From: CAIZQW01 sp942493055
Lineage (GTDB): Bacteria; Verrucomicrobiota; Kiritimatiellia; RFP12; UBA1067
DNA: 64,000 nt
Direction: 5' to 3'
Assembly (NCBI GenBank): GCA_942493055.1
Contig: OW818680.1
Span: 5,828,001-5,892,000 of the forward strand
Part shown: positions 50,923 to 60,156 of the stretch, in pieces
How positions within the stretch are numbered: position 1 is the stretch's first letter
Layout of the letters: each line of letters begins with the position of its first letter
The notes under the pieces: generated by a model
Database searches by the model: none
What the model was told of the DNA's origin: nothing
The model's input: the letters and a program-made list of their open reading frames with translations, nothing else
Program-made: the position numbers and the translations under genes

Positions 50923-52353
50923 ATGAAATTTGGTTCCGCCATGGTTACGCTCAGTTTGTCGCTTGCCACAGCTCTTGCAGAGGGCGCACAAAGCGTGACC
51001 GTGGATTGTACCAAGCCGCTTCAGACGATTGAAGGGTGGGGGAGTTCGCTCTGCTGGTGGGCGAGCGAGGTGGGCAAGTGGAAGGATGAACAGAAGATTG
51101 ATGAGCTGGTGGAGTGTCTGACCGCGCCGGACAAGCTCAACATGAATATTTTCCGCTACAATATCGGTGGCGGGGACGACCCCTCACATAGCGGCGGACA
51201 CATGGTCAAGGGCAAAGGCAAGCGCGCGGAGATGGAGGGCTTCAAAGCTTCCGCATCTGCGCCGTATAACTGGAACGCGGATGCCGGCCAGCGGAAGGTT
51301 ATGCTGAAAATCCGCGCGAAGCGTCCGGATCTCATCCTGGAGGCCTTTGCGAACAGCCCGCCCTATTGGATGACCTTTAGTGGCTGTGCCGCAGGGAATA
51401 ACCCCGCCACGCAAGATAATCTCAAGCCTGAATACTATGAGCCCTTTTGCGATTACCTGCTGGAGGTCTGCAAGCATTACAAGAAGAGCTATGGTGTCGA
51501 GTTCCGCACTCTCGAACCCTTTAACGAATCCCTGACAGGGTATTGGAACGCCCTCGGCTCGCAGGAAGGGTGCCACTTTGAGCCGTCAACCCAGGCGGCC
51601 ATCATCCGGCTCCTCCATGCAAAGCTTTTGAAAAGCGGTTTGCGGACGCAGATCGCCGCCTCTGACGAGACGTCGCTGAGTCACTTTCTTAAAATTCTGG
51701 ATGCGTATGAGAAGGCGGGGGACGTCTTCCCCAAGATCCGCCAGTTAAACACGCACACCTATCATGGGACAGCAGAGGAGCGCGAACGTGTCCGTCAAAA
51801 AATAGCGACTCTTAAAAAGCCGTTCTGGCAGTCGGAGACAGGTCCGACGGGAAAAGAGAGCGGACTGAAAAATAACCTCCGCCTGACGCAAAAACTTTTT
51901 GATGATATGCGCCTCATGCAACCGGTTGCATGGCTCGATTGGCAGATGATGGAGGAGTGGAATGACACGTGGTGTCTCTTCCAAGGAAAGTTCAGTTCTG
52001 AAAATTTCCGAGTGAATAAGAACTACTATGCGCGCATGCAGATCACCCGCTTTTTCCGTCAGCAGTATCGCTTGGCAACAACTGATCACGCGCAGTGCCT
52101 CGCGGCGGTTTCGCCCAACGGAAAGCGCTTGGCGATTGCTCTTTTAAACAGCGATGACACGCCGAAGGACTGGACGATTCATGTTCCTGCCCTCGCGGCT
52201 GTGCCTGTGGAAAAAATATCCCTGCTGGCATGGCGCACCTCTGGAAATGAGAACTGTGATCCCATCTCCTTCACCCTGCCAGCACGGCCGCATAAGTTCA
52301 CTACGACAACGCCCCCAGTTTCGCTGACGACACTCGTGATCAATATACAATAG
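50923..52353 (+). CDS. Secreted GH30 glycosidase, probably subfamily 5 (beta-1,6-galactanase type)
   Basis: A 476-residue protein with a signal peptide (MKFGSAMVTLSLSLATALA). The opening IEGWGSSLCWWASEVG, the acid/base E202 in EPFNESLTGYW and the nucleophile E305 in WQSETGPTG fit GH30; the EGWGSSLCWWA signature is, from memory, typical of subfamily 5 endo-beta-1,6-galactanases acting on type II arabinogalactan. A C-terminal beta-sandwich follows (LAIALLNSDDTPKDWTI). The gene starts 38 bases after the GH43-like stop. Fit with the adjacent arabinofuranosidase supports arabinogalactan as substrate. Confidence 0.87.
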   Translation: MKFGSAMVTLSLSLATALAEGAQSVTVDCTKPLQTIEGWGSSLCWWASEVGKWKDEQKIDELVECLTAPDKLNMNIFRYNIGGGDDPSHSGGHMVKGKGKRAEMEGFKASASAPYNWNADAGQRKVMLKIRAKRPDLILEAFANSPPYWMTFSGCAAGNNPATQDNLKPEYYEPFCDYLLEVCKHYKKSYGVEFRTLEPFNESLTGYWNALGSQEGCHFEPSTQAAIIRLLHAKLLKSGLRTQIAASDETSLSHFLKILDAYEKAGDVFPKIRQLNTHTYHGTAEERERVRQKIATLKKPFWQSETGPTGKESGLKNNLRLTQKLFDDMRLMQPVAWLDWQMMEEWNDTWCLFQGKFSSENFRVNKNYYARMQITRFFRQQYRLATTDHAQCLAAVSPNGKRLAIALLNSDDTPKDWTIHVPALAAVPVEKISLLAWRTSGNENCDPISFTLPARPHKFTTTTPPVSLTTLVINIQ

Positions 52354-52366
52354 ACGAAAGGAACCG

Positions 52367-53167
52367 ATGAATAAATGGACACTCGGATGGTTGATGGTTT
52401 GCGCAATTTCTAATCTCTGTGGCGCAGAAAAAACGGATGTTGTCCTGCTGGCCGGACAATCCAATATGGCGGGAAATGCGCCACTGGCTGACGTGCCTGC
52501 TGAATATAAGCAGCCGCCTCAGCGGGTGGTCTTGCTGAGCGGCGGAAAAACTCAAATCATCGGCAGTGGCAGCACCTTCGGTCCGGAGATCGGATTTTCA
52601 AAAGCGCTATCCGCGGCGCGTCCGAAGCAGAATTTCCTCTTGGTGAAGCATGCTAAGGGCGGTACGTCGCTTGCGGGATGGGCGCCCAAATGGGACAAGG
52701 AGAAGCTGGCGTCGAAGTATGATAGCAGTGCAGGTCCGCTCTATCAAACATTGCTGGATCAGTATCATGCAGCCATCGCCGGCAAGAACGTAAGGCTGAC
52801 CGCCATTCTTTGGATGCAAGGCGAGAGTGATTCACGGTATCCTGCTCTGGGCCCCAATTACTTTGACAACCTCAAAACACTCATCGAGGCCTTCCGGCGT
52901 GATCTGAAGGATCCGAAGCTGCCCTTCTTGATGGGACGTGTCAACACGCCTGCAGATATGCTGGATGATGATAAGAAGAGTATCAAGTTCCGCTTCATCT
53001 CAAATGTCCGAGCCGCACAGGAAAAGGCTGTCAAAGAAATACCCAATGTGTTTCTCATTGAAACCGATGATCTGCCTAAACAGAAGGACCGCATTCACTA
53101 CGATGCAAAGGGGCAGTTGGAAATGGGGAAACGCTTCGCTGATATCTGGCTGAAGCAGGTCCAATAA
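52367..53167 (+). CDS. Secreted SASA-family carbohydrate acetylesterase
   Basis: A 266-residue protein with a signal peptide (ending NLCGA). The motifs VVLLAGQSNMAGNAPL (nucleophilic serine), FGPEIGFSKAL, VKHAKGGTSLAGW and ILWMQGESDS belong to the sialate O-acetylesterase/CE6 acetylxylan esterase family, an SGNH fold. The catalytic histidine is probably in DRIHYDAKGQ. It would remove O-acetyl groups from polysaccharide. The ribosome site gaaagga and the 13-base gap to GH30 indicate cotranscription. Confidence 0.85.
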   Translation: MNKWTLGWLMVCAISNLCGAEKTDVVLLAGQSNMAGNAPLADVPAEYKQPPQRVVLLSGGKTQIIGSGSTFGPEIGFSKALSAARPKQNFLLVKHAKGGTSLAGWAPKWDKEKLASKYDSSAGPLYQTLLDQYHAAIAGKNVRLTAILWMQGESDSRYPALGPNYFDNLKTLIEAFRRDLKDPKLPFLMGRVNTPADMLDDDKKSIKFRFISNVRAAQEKAVKEIPNVFLIETDDLPKQKDRIHYDAKGQLEMGKRFADIWLKQVQ

Positions 53168-53186
53168 ATGGATGATAAGGGGAAGT

Positions 53187-55172
53187 ATGAAGCAGTTCAT
53201 TGTTTTTATGGGGATGGCTTGTCTGTCCGGATCTTCTGTTGCTCAGAATCGCCCGAATATTCTCTTCGTCTATGCGGATGATCAACGGTACGATGCTTTA
53301 TCTGTCGTACAGGCAGAGCAGGGGGATAAGGGACGCTTCCCTTGGTTTAAGACGCCCAATATGGATCGCTTAGTAAAGGAGGGGGTGCGTTTCAGGAATG
53401 CCTTTGTGACCTCTTCGCTCTGCGCTCCAAGCCGTGCTGTCAATCTGACCGGACGTTACAATCATCTGAATGGCATTGCCTCAAACTTCAGAGAGTTCCC
53501 TGTGACCAATGCAACCCATGCCTCCATCATGCGGGCAAACGGGTATACTACGGCCTACATTGGCAAGTGGCACATGAACAATCAGCGGGAGCGGCCTGGG
53601 TTTGATTTCCATGCGTCGTTCCTGGGCCATGCGCGCTATGAAGATGCCCCCTTCGTGGTCGACGGCAAGGATGTTGCCTCGAAGGGCTGGATTGATGATG
53701 TCTCGACTGACTATGCCATAGGTTTCATGCGCCAGCAGAAAGGTTCTCAAAAGCCGTGGTCAATGGTTGTGGGGTTCAAGGCGCCACATGGTCCCTGCAC
53801 GCCACCTGAGCGCGCTAAGAATCGCTTTGAAGGTGAACTGGCAAGGACGACGCCTAACTTGAATGTTCCTGGCATCTATTTGGCTGACGAACATAAAGCG
53901 GCCATACAAAAGCGAGAGCTAGAAAAGACAACGGCTGCTAACTTGAGTTATTTCAGGTGTGTCAGTGCGGAAGATGATTGCCTCGGAAGACTTCTCGATG
54001 CCTTAGATGAAACAGGCTTCGCGACAAATACGATTGTCATTTATACAAGCGACAATGGCTACTACTTGGGTGAGCATGGCTTAGGCGACAAGCGCAGTGC
54101 GTATGAAGAGAGCTTGCGCGTGCCCTTTATTGTTCGAGACCCCACACTCGAAGCAAGCAAGCGCGGAACGGCCTGCGATGAGATCGTCTTGAATCTTGAT
54201 TTGGCTCCGACGTTGCTGGATTATGCGGGCCTCTCAATCCCTGCTTCCATGCAAGGCAAGAGTTGGCGTCCCTTGCTCTCAGGAAAAAGTGAAGGGTGGC
54301 GCAAGGCATGGTTTTATGAATACTTTGCGGAAAAGCAGAAGAACAGCCGCGTGCCGGATATTACAGCTGTCCGTGCCCCTCATGCAAAGATGATCTGTTA
54401 TGTCGGACATCCGGAGTGGACCGAGGTGTTTGACCTGAAGGCCGATCCGTATGAGCTGAAAAATCTCTTTAATCTGTCTGAAGGCTCCGTGTTACGCGCC
54501 GCCCTTGAAGAAGAGCATAAAAAACTGCTGAAAGAGGTTGAGTATTGCGTGCCGGATTATGTTGATCGTCCGACGTGGTGGGGAAAAGCTAGCGGACCTG
54601 ATGAAGCCGAGCCTTTTACGCCAGGCTTCCGTGTTGGGTATGTCGCGGAGGGGTTTGTTGGTAAAGGGAAGAATATCCCCGCGCTGGTTGAAGGCAAGGA
54701 GGGGAAGAAGGCCTTTTCGTTTGACGGGACTGCGTTCATTGACGCGGGAAAGACGCCCGGGTTGAGTTTTAACCGTATGCCCTTTTACTTTGATGTCACT
54801 TTAAAGAGTGAATGTCAGGAGGGAATCATTCTCGCGCGGGGCGGTCAGTCGCTGGGATATGCACTTTGGCTCAAGGATGGACGTCTCATGTTGACCATGA
54901 ACACGGGTGACCGTGTCGTCACGGCAAAAGCTAAGAAGTCGGTCCATGGCTGGGTTACGGTTCGGTGTATACTGACAAAAGATAAAAAGGTTTCGTTACT
55001 TGTGAACAATCAGCAGGTGGCACAGGTGGCTGTTGGTGATTTCTTTGAAAAAGATCCGAATGATTCACTGCAAATCGGCACCGATACGGGATCGCCTGTC
55101 CTCGATCTGCAGATCCCTGCATTTAAGGGCCTCATCGAATCCGTCAAGTTTTACGCCGGCGAACCGTTGTAG
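53187..55172 (+). CDS. Secreted sulfatase with C-terminal LamG-like domain
   Basis: The ATG at 53187 (MKQFIVFMGMACLSGSSVAQ) is chosen for its ggggaag ribosome site and signal peptide. The sulfatase domain has FVYADDQRYDAL for metal binding, the formylglycine motif C79-A-P-S-R and YIGKWHM. From about residue 495 (FRVGYVAEGF, FSFDGTAFIDAGKTPG) a concanavalin/LamG-type domain of 165 residues is attached, probably a carbohydrate-binding module. It is the last gene of the GH43-GH30-esterase run, so sulfated or sulfated/acetylated glycan may be part of its target. Confidence 0.9.
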   Translation: MKQFIVFMGMACLSGSSVAQNRPNILFVYADDQRYDALSVVQAEQGDKGRFPWFKTPNMDRLVKEGVRFRNAFVTSSLCAPSRAVNLTGRYNHLNGIASNFREFPVTNATHASIMRANGYTTAYIGKWHMNNQRERPGFDFHASFLGHARYEDAPFVVDGKDVASKGWIDDVSTDYAIGFMRQQKGSQKPWSMVVGFKAPHGPCTPPERAKNRFEGELARTTPNLNVPGIYLADEHKAAIQKRELEKTTAANLSYFRCVSAEDDCLGRLLDALDETGFATNTIVIYTSDNGYYLGEHGLGDKRSAYEESLRVPFIVRDPTLEASKRGTACDEIVLNLDLAPTLLDYAGLSIPASMQGKSWRPLLSGKSEGWRKAWFYEYFAEKQKNSRVPDITAVRAPHAKMICYVGHPEWTEVFDLKADPYELKNLFNLSEGSVLRAALEEEHKKLLKEVEYCVPDYVDRPTWWGKASGPDEAEPFTPGFRVGYVAEGFVGKGKNIPALVEGKEGKKAFSFDGTAFIDAGKTPGLSFNRMPFYFDVTLKSECQEGIILARGGQSLGYALWLKDGRLMLTMNTGDRVVTAKAKKSVHGWVTVRCILTKDKKVSLLVNNQQVAQVAVGDFFEKDPNDSLQIGTDTGSPVLDLQIPAFKGLIESVKFYAGEPL

Positions 55173-55336
55173 CTTCAAGTGCTTGCCCACGAAATACACC
55201 CACCTTCGCGAATACGACTACGGCGGGCAGGCGAAAAGCACGAAAAAAGAATAAATTCCTTTGTGGCTCGGAGAGCCGCAGATTCGTTCAGCCTAGCACT
55301 CTCTAACTTACTGACACTTCTAAGACTTACTGACAC
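55173..55336. repeat. Short intergenic repeats between convergent genes
   Basis: It contains ccaccttcgcgaatacgact and cggcgggcaggcg (55199-55233), a motif seen at several other sites, followed by three acttactgacactt / taacttactgac words (55305-55346). The latter match 26229-26271 and extend into the methyltransferase stop. No terminator is clear. Confidence 0.55.
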
Positions 55337-55990
55337 TTACTGACACTTCTTAAACCGGCACACGTAGATGTCATTGACGGGGATGAGTTCATGCGTCCAT
55401 CCGATACGTTCCATGGCTGTCACGAATGTCGGAAGGTTGTCGCGTCCGGGATCGGAGATGATGGCGTGTCCATCCTGTTGGCATAGCGCATCAATCGTGC
55501 AGACCAGGGCCGGGATGTGGCGTGACTCGTAGAGCAAGTCGCTTCCGATCACAAAAGGGGCGGAGAGAGACGGGCGCGCTTTTTTCTCCCCGTTTAAGAA
55601 AACAGTCCAATCCAGTTGCTGATAGGTCAGGTTGACGCTATTTTCCTTCGCGTTGTGCAACAGCCACTCGCCGGTGTCCGGATGGAAGTCTGTTGCATGC
55701 ACTGTAGCGCCGAGCTTCGCTGCAAGGATGGAGGGCAAACCCAGTCCGCACCCCAGTTCGATCACGTGTGAACCTTTGAGCGCTTGGCGCTCCTGCCAGA
55801 GATACTCTGCAAGGCCACGCGCGGCAGGCCAGAGAATCGCGTAGTAGGGGATGCCGTCGACCGTGTGTGGGGCTTCCTGCGCAGCGCGGTCGAGCAACGC
55901 ATCAAGATCAGGCGGGGTCTCAACAGTGAGGGAGAGATCGCCGATTTGAAGCGTTTGCCGGCCTTGGGGTGATACGGGATCAGACTTCAC
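55337..55990 (-). CDS. Class I SAM-dependent methyltransferase (METTL21/lysine methyltransferase-like)
   Basis: The start is a GTG at 55990 that overlaps the stop of the upstream gene in GTGA, a clear coupling signal; the longer frame inside the upstream gene is a shadow. The 217-residue protein has motif I VIELGCGLGLPSILAAKLGA, motif II ATDFHPD, and the post-motif SDLLYE seen in protein-lysine methyltransferases of the METTL21/Nnt1 group. A protein or nicotinamide substrate is possible. Its coupling to the large transglutaminase-like protein suggests a joint task, but none is known. Confidence 0.8.
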   Translation of the reverse strand: MKSDPVSPQGRQTLQIGDLSLTVETPPDLDALLDRAAQEAPHTVDGIPYYAILWPAARGLAEYLWQERQALKGSHVIELGCGLGLPSILAAKLGATVHATDFHPDTGEWLLHNAKENSVNLTYQQLDWTVFLNGEKKARPSLSAPFVIGSDLLYESRHIPALVCTIDALCQQDGHAIISDPGRDNLPTFVTAMERIGWTHELIPVNDIYVCRFKKCQ

Positions 55991-58900
55991 TTGCTCTCTT
56001 TTTCCGCGACAAGGGTTCGTGCTGAGGGATGTGCCAGGAGGCGGTTGTATTCCAAGAGCGCCGGATAGAGTTGAGCAGGCACTTCGCCGCTCCTGCGGAT
56101 CTGCTTTTCGACGATGCGGACCATCAAGCGTCCATCTGGACGTGTCGCTGTGGTGACATCCAAGTTGAAAGCGCCCAGGCCGCAGGGGAGATCCCAATGG
56201 CGTGATGCGGGGAGGATCGGTACTGTTGTGTACCCGCGTGGCAGGATGATGATAGACTCATGGGTCGAGGTGGAGTTCCCGCCTAAAAACATCGGGTTTT
56301 CGCGTGTGTCGCCGCGCAACCCGAAAAGGCCGCCGGTGATGCGAGGGATCAGCAATGTCAATGCCTTGTCGTCCATGACTGCGTAGTTCGGTGCCTTCAC
56401 GCTGTACGCGAGCACGCCGGGGTAGGCGTGGGTGTCGGTATGGAGGTCAGAGGTCGCAACCGCAGACATGGAGACGCCAGAGACCATTTCGAGATAGTGG
56501 CGTCTGCGATCTTCAGGGAGCATTTCCGTATAGCCTTTGCGGAAGATGCCGACAGCGGCGCCGGTAATCCAGTTCGTGGTTGAAATCTGAGCAGTCCCCT
56601 GTTCATCAAGATCGATCACCATCAGGTCGCGCGGAAGCGCCTGGAAGCGTTCAGGGACCAGGATCTTTTCAATATCGCCATCCAATGTCAGGCAGGGCGC
56701 CAAGTGGAAGGCAGAGGTTCCGAGTTCATCGTACTGGTCGCCTGTGTTGAGATAATAGGGCGTCCCCTTGATCTCCACGCGTACCAGCGGATGGCTGAAG
56801 GTGCGACGCATGGGGTTGTCGTGACGAGGCTTGGAAAACTTCGGGTAGTCTGTCGTGTCATCGGAGGCGAGGACGATCTCCGGATCAAGCCCGGCCGCGT
56901 CCAGCATCTCCTCCAGCAAAATCGCACGATCCATCACATGCCCATATTGATTGGTCAAGGTCTGGTCCGGTGTGGAGAGGGAGGCGAGTGGCAAGTCCAT
57001 GAAGGAGATGCCAGAGGGACGGATCTTGCGCAGCACATAGTCACGCACGAGGCGCATACGTTTAATTGCGTCCGACTCTCCCTTGACGAGCGTCTTGGCG
57101 AGTTTGCGGGAGAGCGTGTTGCCGTCCGCGACCTTATCGATGGCAGTTTCAAGGTCATCCGCAAAGGAGTCCCATGACCCGAAGGAGAGGTAGAGTTCCG
57201 GCTGGAAGAAGTGCCAGGGCGATGTTGATTCTTCCGGGCGGATGAGCGGCGGATTGACGGCCTGCCATTTCCATGTGATGGAGGTGTTGTTGGTGGCGGC
57301 TGTAAAGCTAATCTGCTCGCAGTTGAATTGCTGGAGCTTGGGCTTCATCGACTTCGGGAAGGTGATGCAATAGGCGTCACGGGCAATCGGCTCTGTTCCG
57401 CCAAACCCCTTGGACTGGGCATAAAAGGGCATCTGGGTCTGCGCGTACCGTGTGGTCACGGTGATGACGCTTCCCGTCTCTACGCTCGGGAGATTGACAA
57501 TCAATATTTTTCCGGCTGGATAGCGAGGCGCAGAGGCTGTCCAGGGCGCATCCATGATATTCATCTCCTTCGGCGTGATGGCGTGGACATCGCCGGTTGT
57601 GTTTGAAACCGTGGCGGAGACGATTTCAACCTCCTGCCAGCTCGGGTTGTAGGGAATCTTCAATTCAGAGCCGTTCTTTTTGCCCGCGTAGGTCAGGATG
57701 CGTTTTGACCACGTGTTGGTCGTGACCCAGGCGGATTCCGACAGGAGGGTGACCTCGCTGCTGGAGTAGAGAGTCTCCTGATCGGGGGAGTCCTTGGCAA
57801 TCGCCTCGAACAAGGGTCTGCGTCGCATGTTGGCCTCCATCTCCTTGAGGGCCTGTTTCAACTGGAGATACTCAGCCGGTGAAAACTCAGGGGAGGTGAT
57901 GAGGTAGTCAAGCGTTCCTTGGAGCACGCCCGCTTTCAGTGATTGTGTTGTGGTGTATTCAATGCCGGGTCTTTTAATCGTGAAATTGGACGGCAGGACA
58001 ACGGGTTCGCCGAGGCTGTCATTGACGCGAAGCGTGATACGTTCGCGAAGGCCGCAGGTGATTTGAGTCTCCATGGGATAGAGCCGTTTGTCGAGCCCGG
58101 TTTCATCAATCACAAAGTTCACATAGCCGAGTGTGCGGCCGAGCCACGGCAGACTCAGCGTATCCAGTCCCTGTCCGCGAATCGGATAGTTGGGCACACG
58201 GGTGGTCAGCTCAATGGAGAGAGGCGTTTCTATGTCCTGCAAGTCCTCCGGCTTGATGACGCATTCCAAGACCTCCGCGCCAGCCAGACGCGCCTTGAAA
58301 AAGCCTTCGAACATTTTGCGGCGCTGGTCAGCCTTCTGCTGCAGCAGGGTGCCGCGATAGGCGTTATCATTGATTCCTTCAAAGTCGAGGCGTGTCTTGA
58401 GCACCAGCGAGCCTGTCTTGTCCAAGGTGCCATCCGTCTGGATGCGCATCAGATTCTTTTCAGCGGGATAGACATCCGAGGTGAGCAACCCTTCGCCCTC
58501 CGGACGGGCGACCAGGTAGCTCCGGTTACAGAGATAGGCTGGAAAGAGGTCGCGCGTGTTTTCATCGGTCGGATCCATCAGGATATAGCCGCCGCCGGGT
58601 TTGTCAACGGCCGTGATGGCGTGGTTGAAGAAGGGGGTCGGCACATCCTTGTCCATCTTGGCGCCAGCATGAATCAGGACCGGATAGCCCTGGATTCCTG
58701 CCATGGAGAGCATGACGGAGAGGAGCGCGGCTTTGTCACGGCAGACGCCGTAGCGGTTCTTGAAGGTCATGCCGACCTCATGCGGTTCAAAGCCTGGAGC
58801 CGTGTCTTCGGTCGTAATGCCCATGTAGCGGATCTCCTGCGAAACAAACTTGAAGATCCGGCGGATCTTTTCATCGCGTGTTGTCGCGCCTTCAACCAGT

Positions 58901-59766
58901 TTGTTCACCAGGGGTTGCATCTCGGGATCGGTCTTCTTCAATGCGGGCTCGCAGAGTTTCCAATACCAGCGGGAGACATCGCGCCACTCCTTGATCGTGC
59001 TGATCATCATGCGCTGCGCGACAGTCTGAAGCGGCGGCATGTTCGGCTCTGGAAACATTTGCGGCACATTGCGAGCTTTCCAGAGGTGACGTGTGCGGCC
59101 GTTGGGCATCTTTGTTTCAGTGTAGGTGACGGTGTTTGAGAGGGGGGCGCGCAGCAATTTGTGGTGAATCGGAAGGTCTGGGGGGGCTGAGATCTCATAG
59201 TCCAGCTTAAGGATCGGATTGTCATACTCGAAGATCGCCATGTCGCTCCAGGTCTCCGGCACGTAGGCCTTCTTCACGATCCGGCAGCTGACCACATGAT
59301 ACATGTCCCCGATTTCAAGGCCGGGGATCGCGCAGGTCAGCACTTTGTTTGCAGGATCATAAATGTTCATGCCCATCTGTCCCGGATCAGTCATGACGCG
59401 CGAATAGGTGCCGACGTCAATGGGGATGACACGTCCGTCCGGCTTGATGATCTCAGCCCGGTAAACCAGCGAGGTTCCGTAATGCGTGTTGAAATCCAGC
59501 GAGAACGAGCTGCTTTCACGACGCCCCTTCTCGGTCAGCACCTTTATGAACTCATCATCCCACGTCACGGAGGTACCCTCCTTTTCATACGTCTCCAGCA
59601 CATGGTTGTCCACCACCATGCGGTCAGAGTCCGTATACTTTTCCCGTGTCACGCCCTTTGCGGATTCCATGACTGCACGCGTGTCGAGGAGGAAGTCAGC
59701 CGGCGGCTCAGCGCCTGTCGCGATGAGTGTGAGGAGTGCCGAAAGCAGGGAGAGTCGTAATTTCAT
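55987..59766 (-). CDS. Giant secreted DUF3857/transglutaminase-like protein with two tandem cores, second degenerate
   Basis: The start at 59766 (MKLRLSLLSALLTLIATGAEP) has aaagg seven bases upstream and begins a signal peptide. The 1259-residue product has DUF3857 (about 45-220) and a transglutaminase core with C342 in RYGVCRDKAALLS and the histidine/aspartate in NHAITAVDKPGGGYILMDPT. A second DUF3857-like and transglutaminase-like unit follows from about residue 700, but in the matching place it reads YGHVMDRAILLEEML with V944 instead of cysteine. The second unit therefore seems catalytically dead. Function is probably periplasmic protein crosslinking or proteolysis; family role is unproven. 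Confidence 0.85.
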   Translation of the reverse strand: MKLRLSLLSALLTLIATGAEPPADFLLDTRAVMESAKGVTREKYTDSDRMVVDNHVLETYEKEGTSVTWDDEFIKVLTEKGRRESSSFSLDFNTHYGTSLVYRAEIIKPDGRVIPIDVGTYSRVMTDPGQMGMNIYDPANKVLTCAIPGLEIGDMYHVVSCRIVKKAYVPETWSDMAIFEYDNPILKLDYEISAPPDLPIHHKLLRAPLSNTVTYTETKMPNGRTRHLWKARNVPQMFPEPNMPPLQTVAQRMMISTIKEWRDVSRWYWKLCEPALKKTDPEMQPLVNKLVEGATTRDEKIRRIFKFVSQEIRYMGITTEDTAPGFEPHEVGMTFKNRYGVCRDKAALLSVMLSMAGIQGYPVLIHAGAKMDKDVPTPFFNHAITAVDKPGGGYILMDPTDENTRDLFPAYLCNRSYLVARPEGEGLLTSDVYPAEKNLMRIQTDGTLDKTGSLVLKTRLDFEGINDNAYRGTLLQQKADQRRKMFEGFFKARLAGAEVLECVIKPEDLQDIETPLSIELTTRVPNYPIRGQGLDTLSLPWLGRTLGYVNFVIDETGLDKRLYPMETQITCGLRERITLRVNDSLGEPVVLPSNFTIKRPGIEYTTTQSLKAGVLQGTLDYLITSPEFSPAEYLQLKQALKEMEANMRRRPLFEAIAKDSPDQETLYSSSEVTLLSESAWVTTNTWSKRILTYAGKKNGSELKIPYNPSWQEVEIVSATVSNTTGDVHAITPKEMNIMDAPWTASAPRYPAGKILIVNLPSVETGSVITVTTRYAQTQMPFYAQSKGFGGTEPIARDAYCITFPKSMKPKLQQFNCEQISFTAATNNTSITWKWQAVNPPLIRPEESTSPWHFFQPELYLSFGSWDSFADDLETAIDKVADGNTLSRKLAKTLVKGESDAIKRMRLVRDYVLRKIRPSGISFMDLPLASLSTPDQTLTNQYGHVMDRAILLEEMLDAAGLDPEIVLASDDTTDYPKFSKPRHDNPMRRTFSHPLVRVEIKGTPYYLNTGDQYDELGTSAFHLAPCLTLDGDIEKILVPERFQALPRDLMVIDLDEQGTAQISTTNWITGAAVGIFRKGYTEMLPEDRRRHYLEMVSGVSMSAVATSDLHTDTHAYPGVLAYSVKAPNYAVMDDKALTLLIPRITGGLFGLRGDTRENPMFLGGNSTSTHESIIILPRGYTTVPILPASRHWDLPCGLGAFNLDVTTATRPDGRLMVRIVEKQIRRSGEVPAQLYPALLEYNRLLAHPSARTLVAEKESK

Positions 59767-59906
59767 TGTGAGGCCTTTCATTTGGAAAACGGGTATTTTA
59801 GCAGGTTATGTGCCATTGGCAAGTCCGGTGACAGTGGAGCGAGGGAATAACCGGACTGGCAACTTTTTCTCACAGAGGCACAGAGGCGCAGAGAAAAGTG
59901 ATTTTT

Positions 59907-60014
59907 TTGGAGTGCGTGCGGCAAACCGGCATCAGCCGGAGCGACGCCGCTTTTTCGAAGCCAAGAAAAGCGGTGCCGCGCCAGCCTTCCGGCTCTGCTT
60001 GTCACCGCATTCCA
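59907..60014. repeat. Palindromic element, family C copy 4
   Basis: The left end is ttggagtgcgtgcgg; the right end cgcattcca has diverged. The core agaaaagcggtgccgcgcca and ccttccggctctgcttgtca is as in copy 2. The rest of the 390-base gap (59767-60156) holds ctcacagaggcacagaggcg words (59871-59890), cgtgtttttagtgtgtttcg words, and nothing else recognised. Confidence 0.75.
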
Positions 60015-60156
60015 GAGAGTCCACTCCATTTCATAGATTTTTCGTGTTTTTAGTGTGTTTCGTGGGCAAAAACTTGAAGCTATAGAAAAGCCCGCCCAAA
60101 CTCGCCCCTGCGAAAATTTGTCCTTAGTGCGCCTAGACAAGTTGTCACACCTGGCA

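Noticed and set aside
55991..56197. Longer methyltransferase start inside the transglutaminase gene
   Set aside because: Those codons are the antiparallel-free alternate frame of the upstream gene; the GTGA overlap gives a natural start.
57943..59139. A 398-codon frame on the + strand inside the transglutaminase gene
   Set aside because: Antisense shadow of a well-supported gene, no family features.
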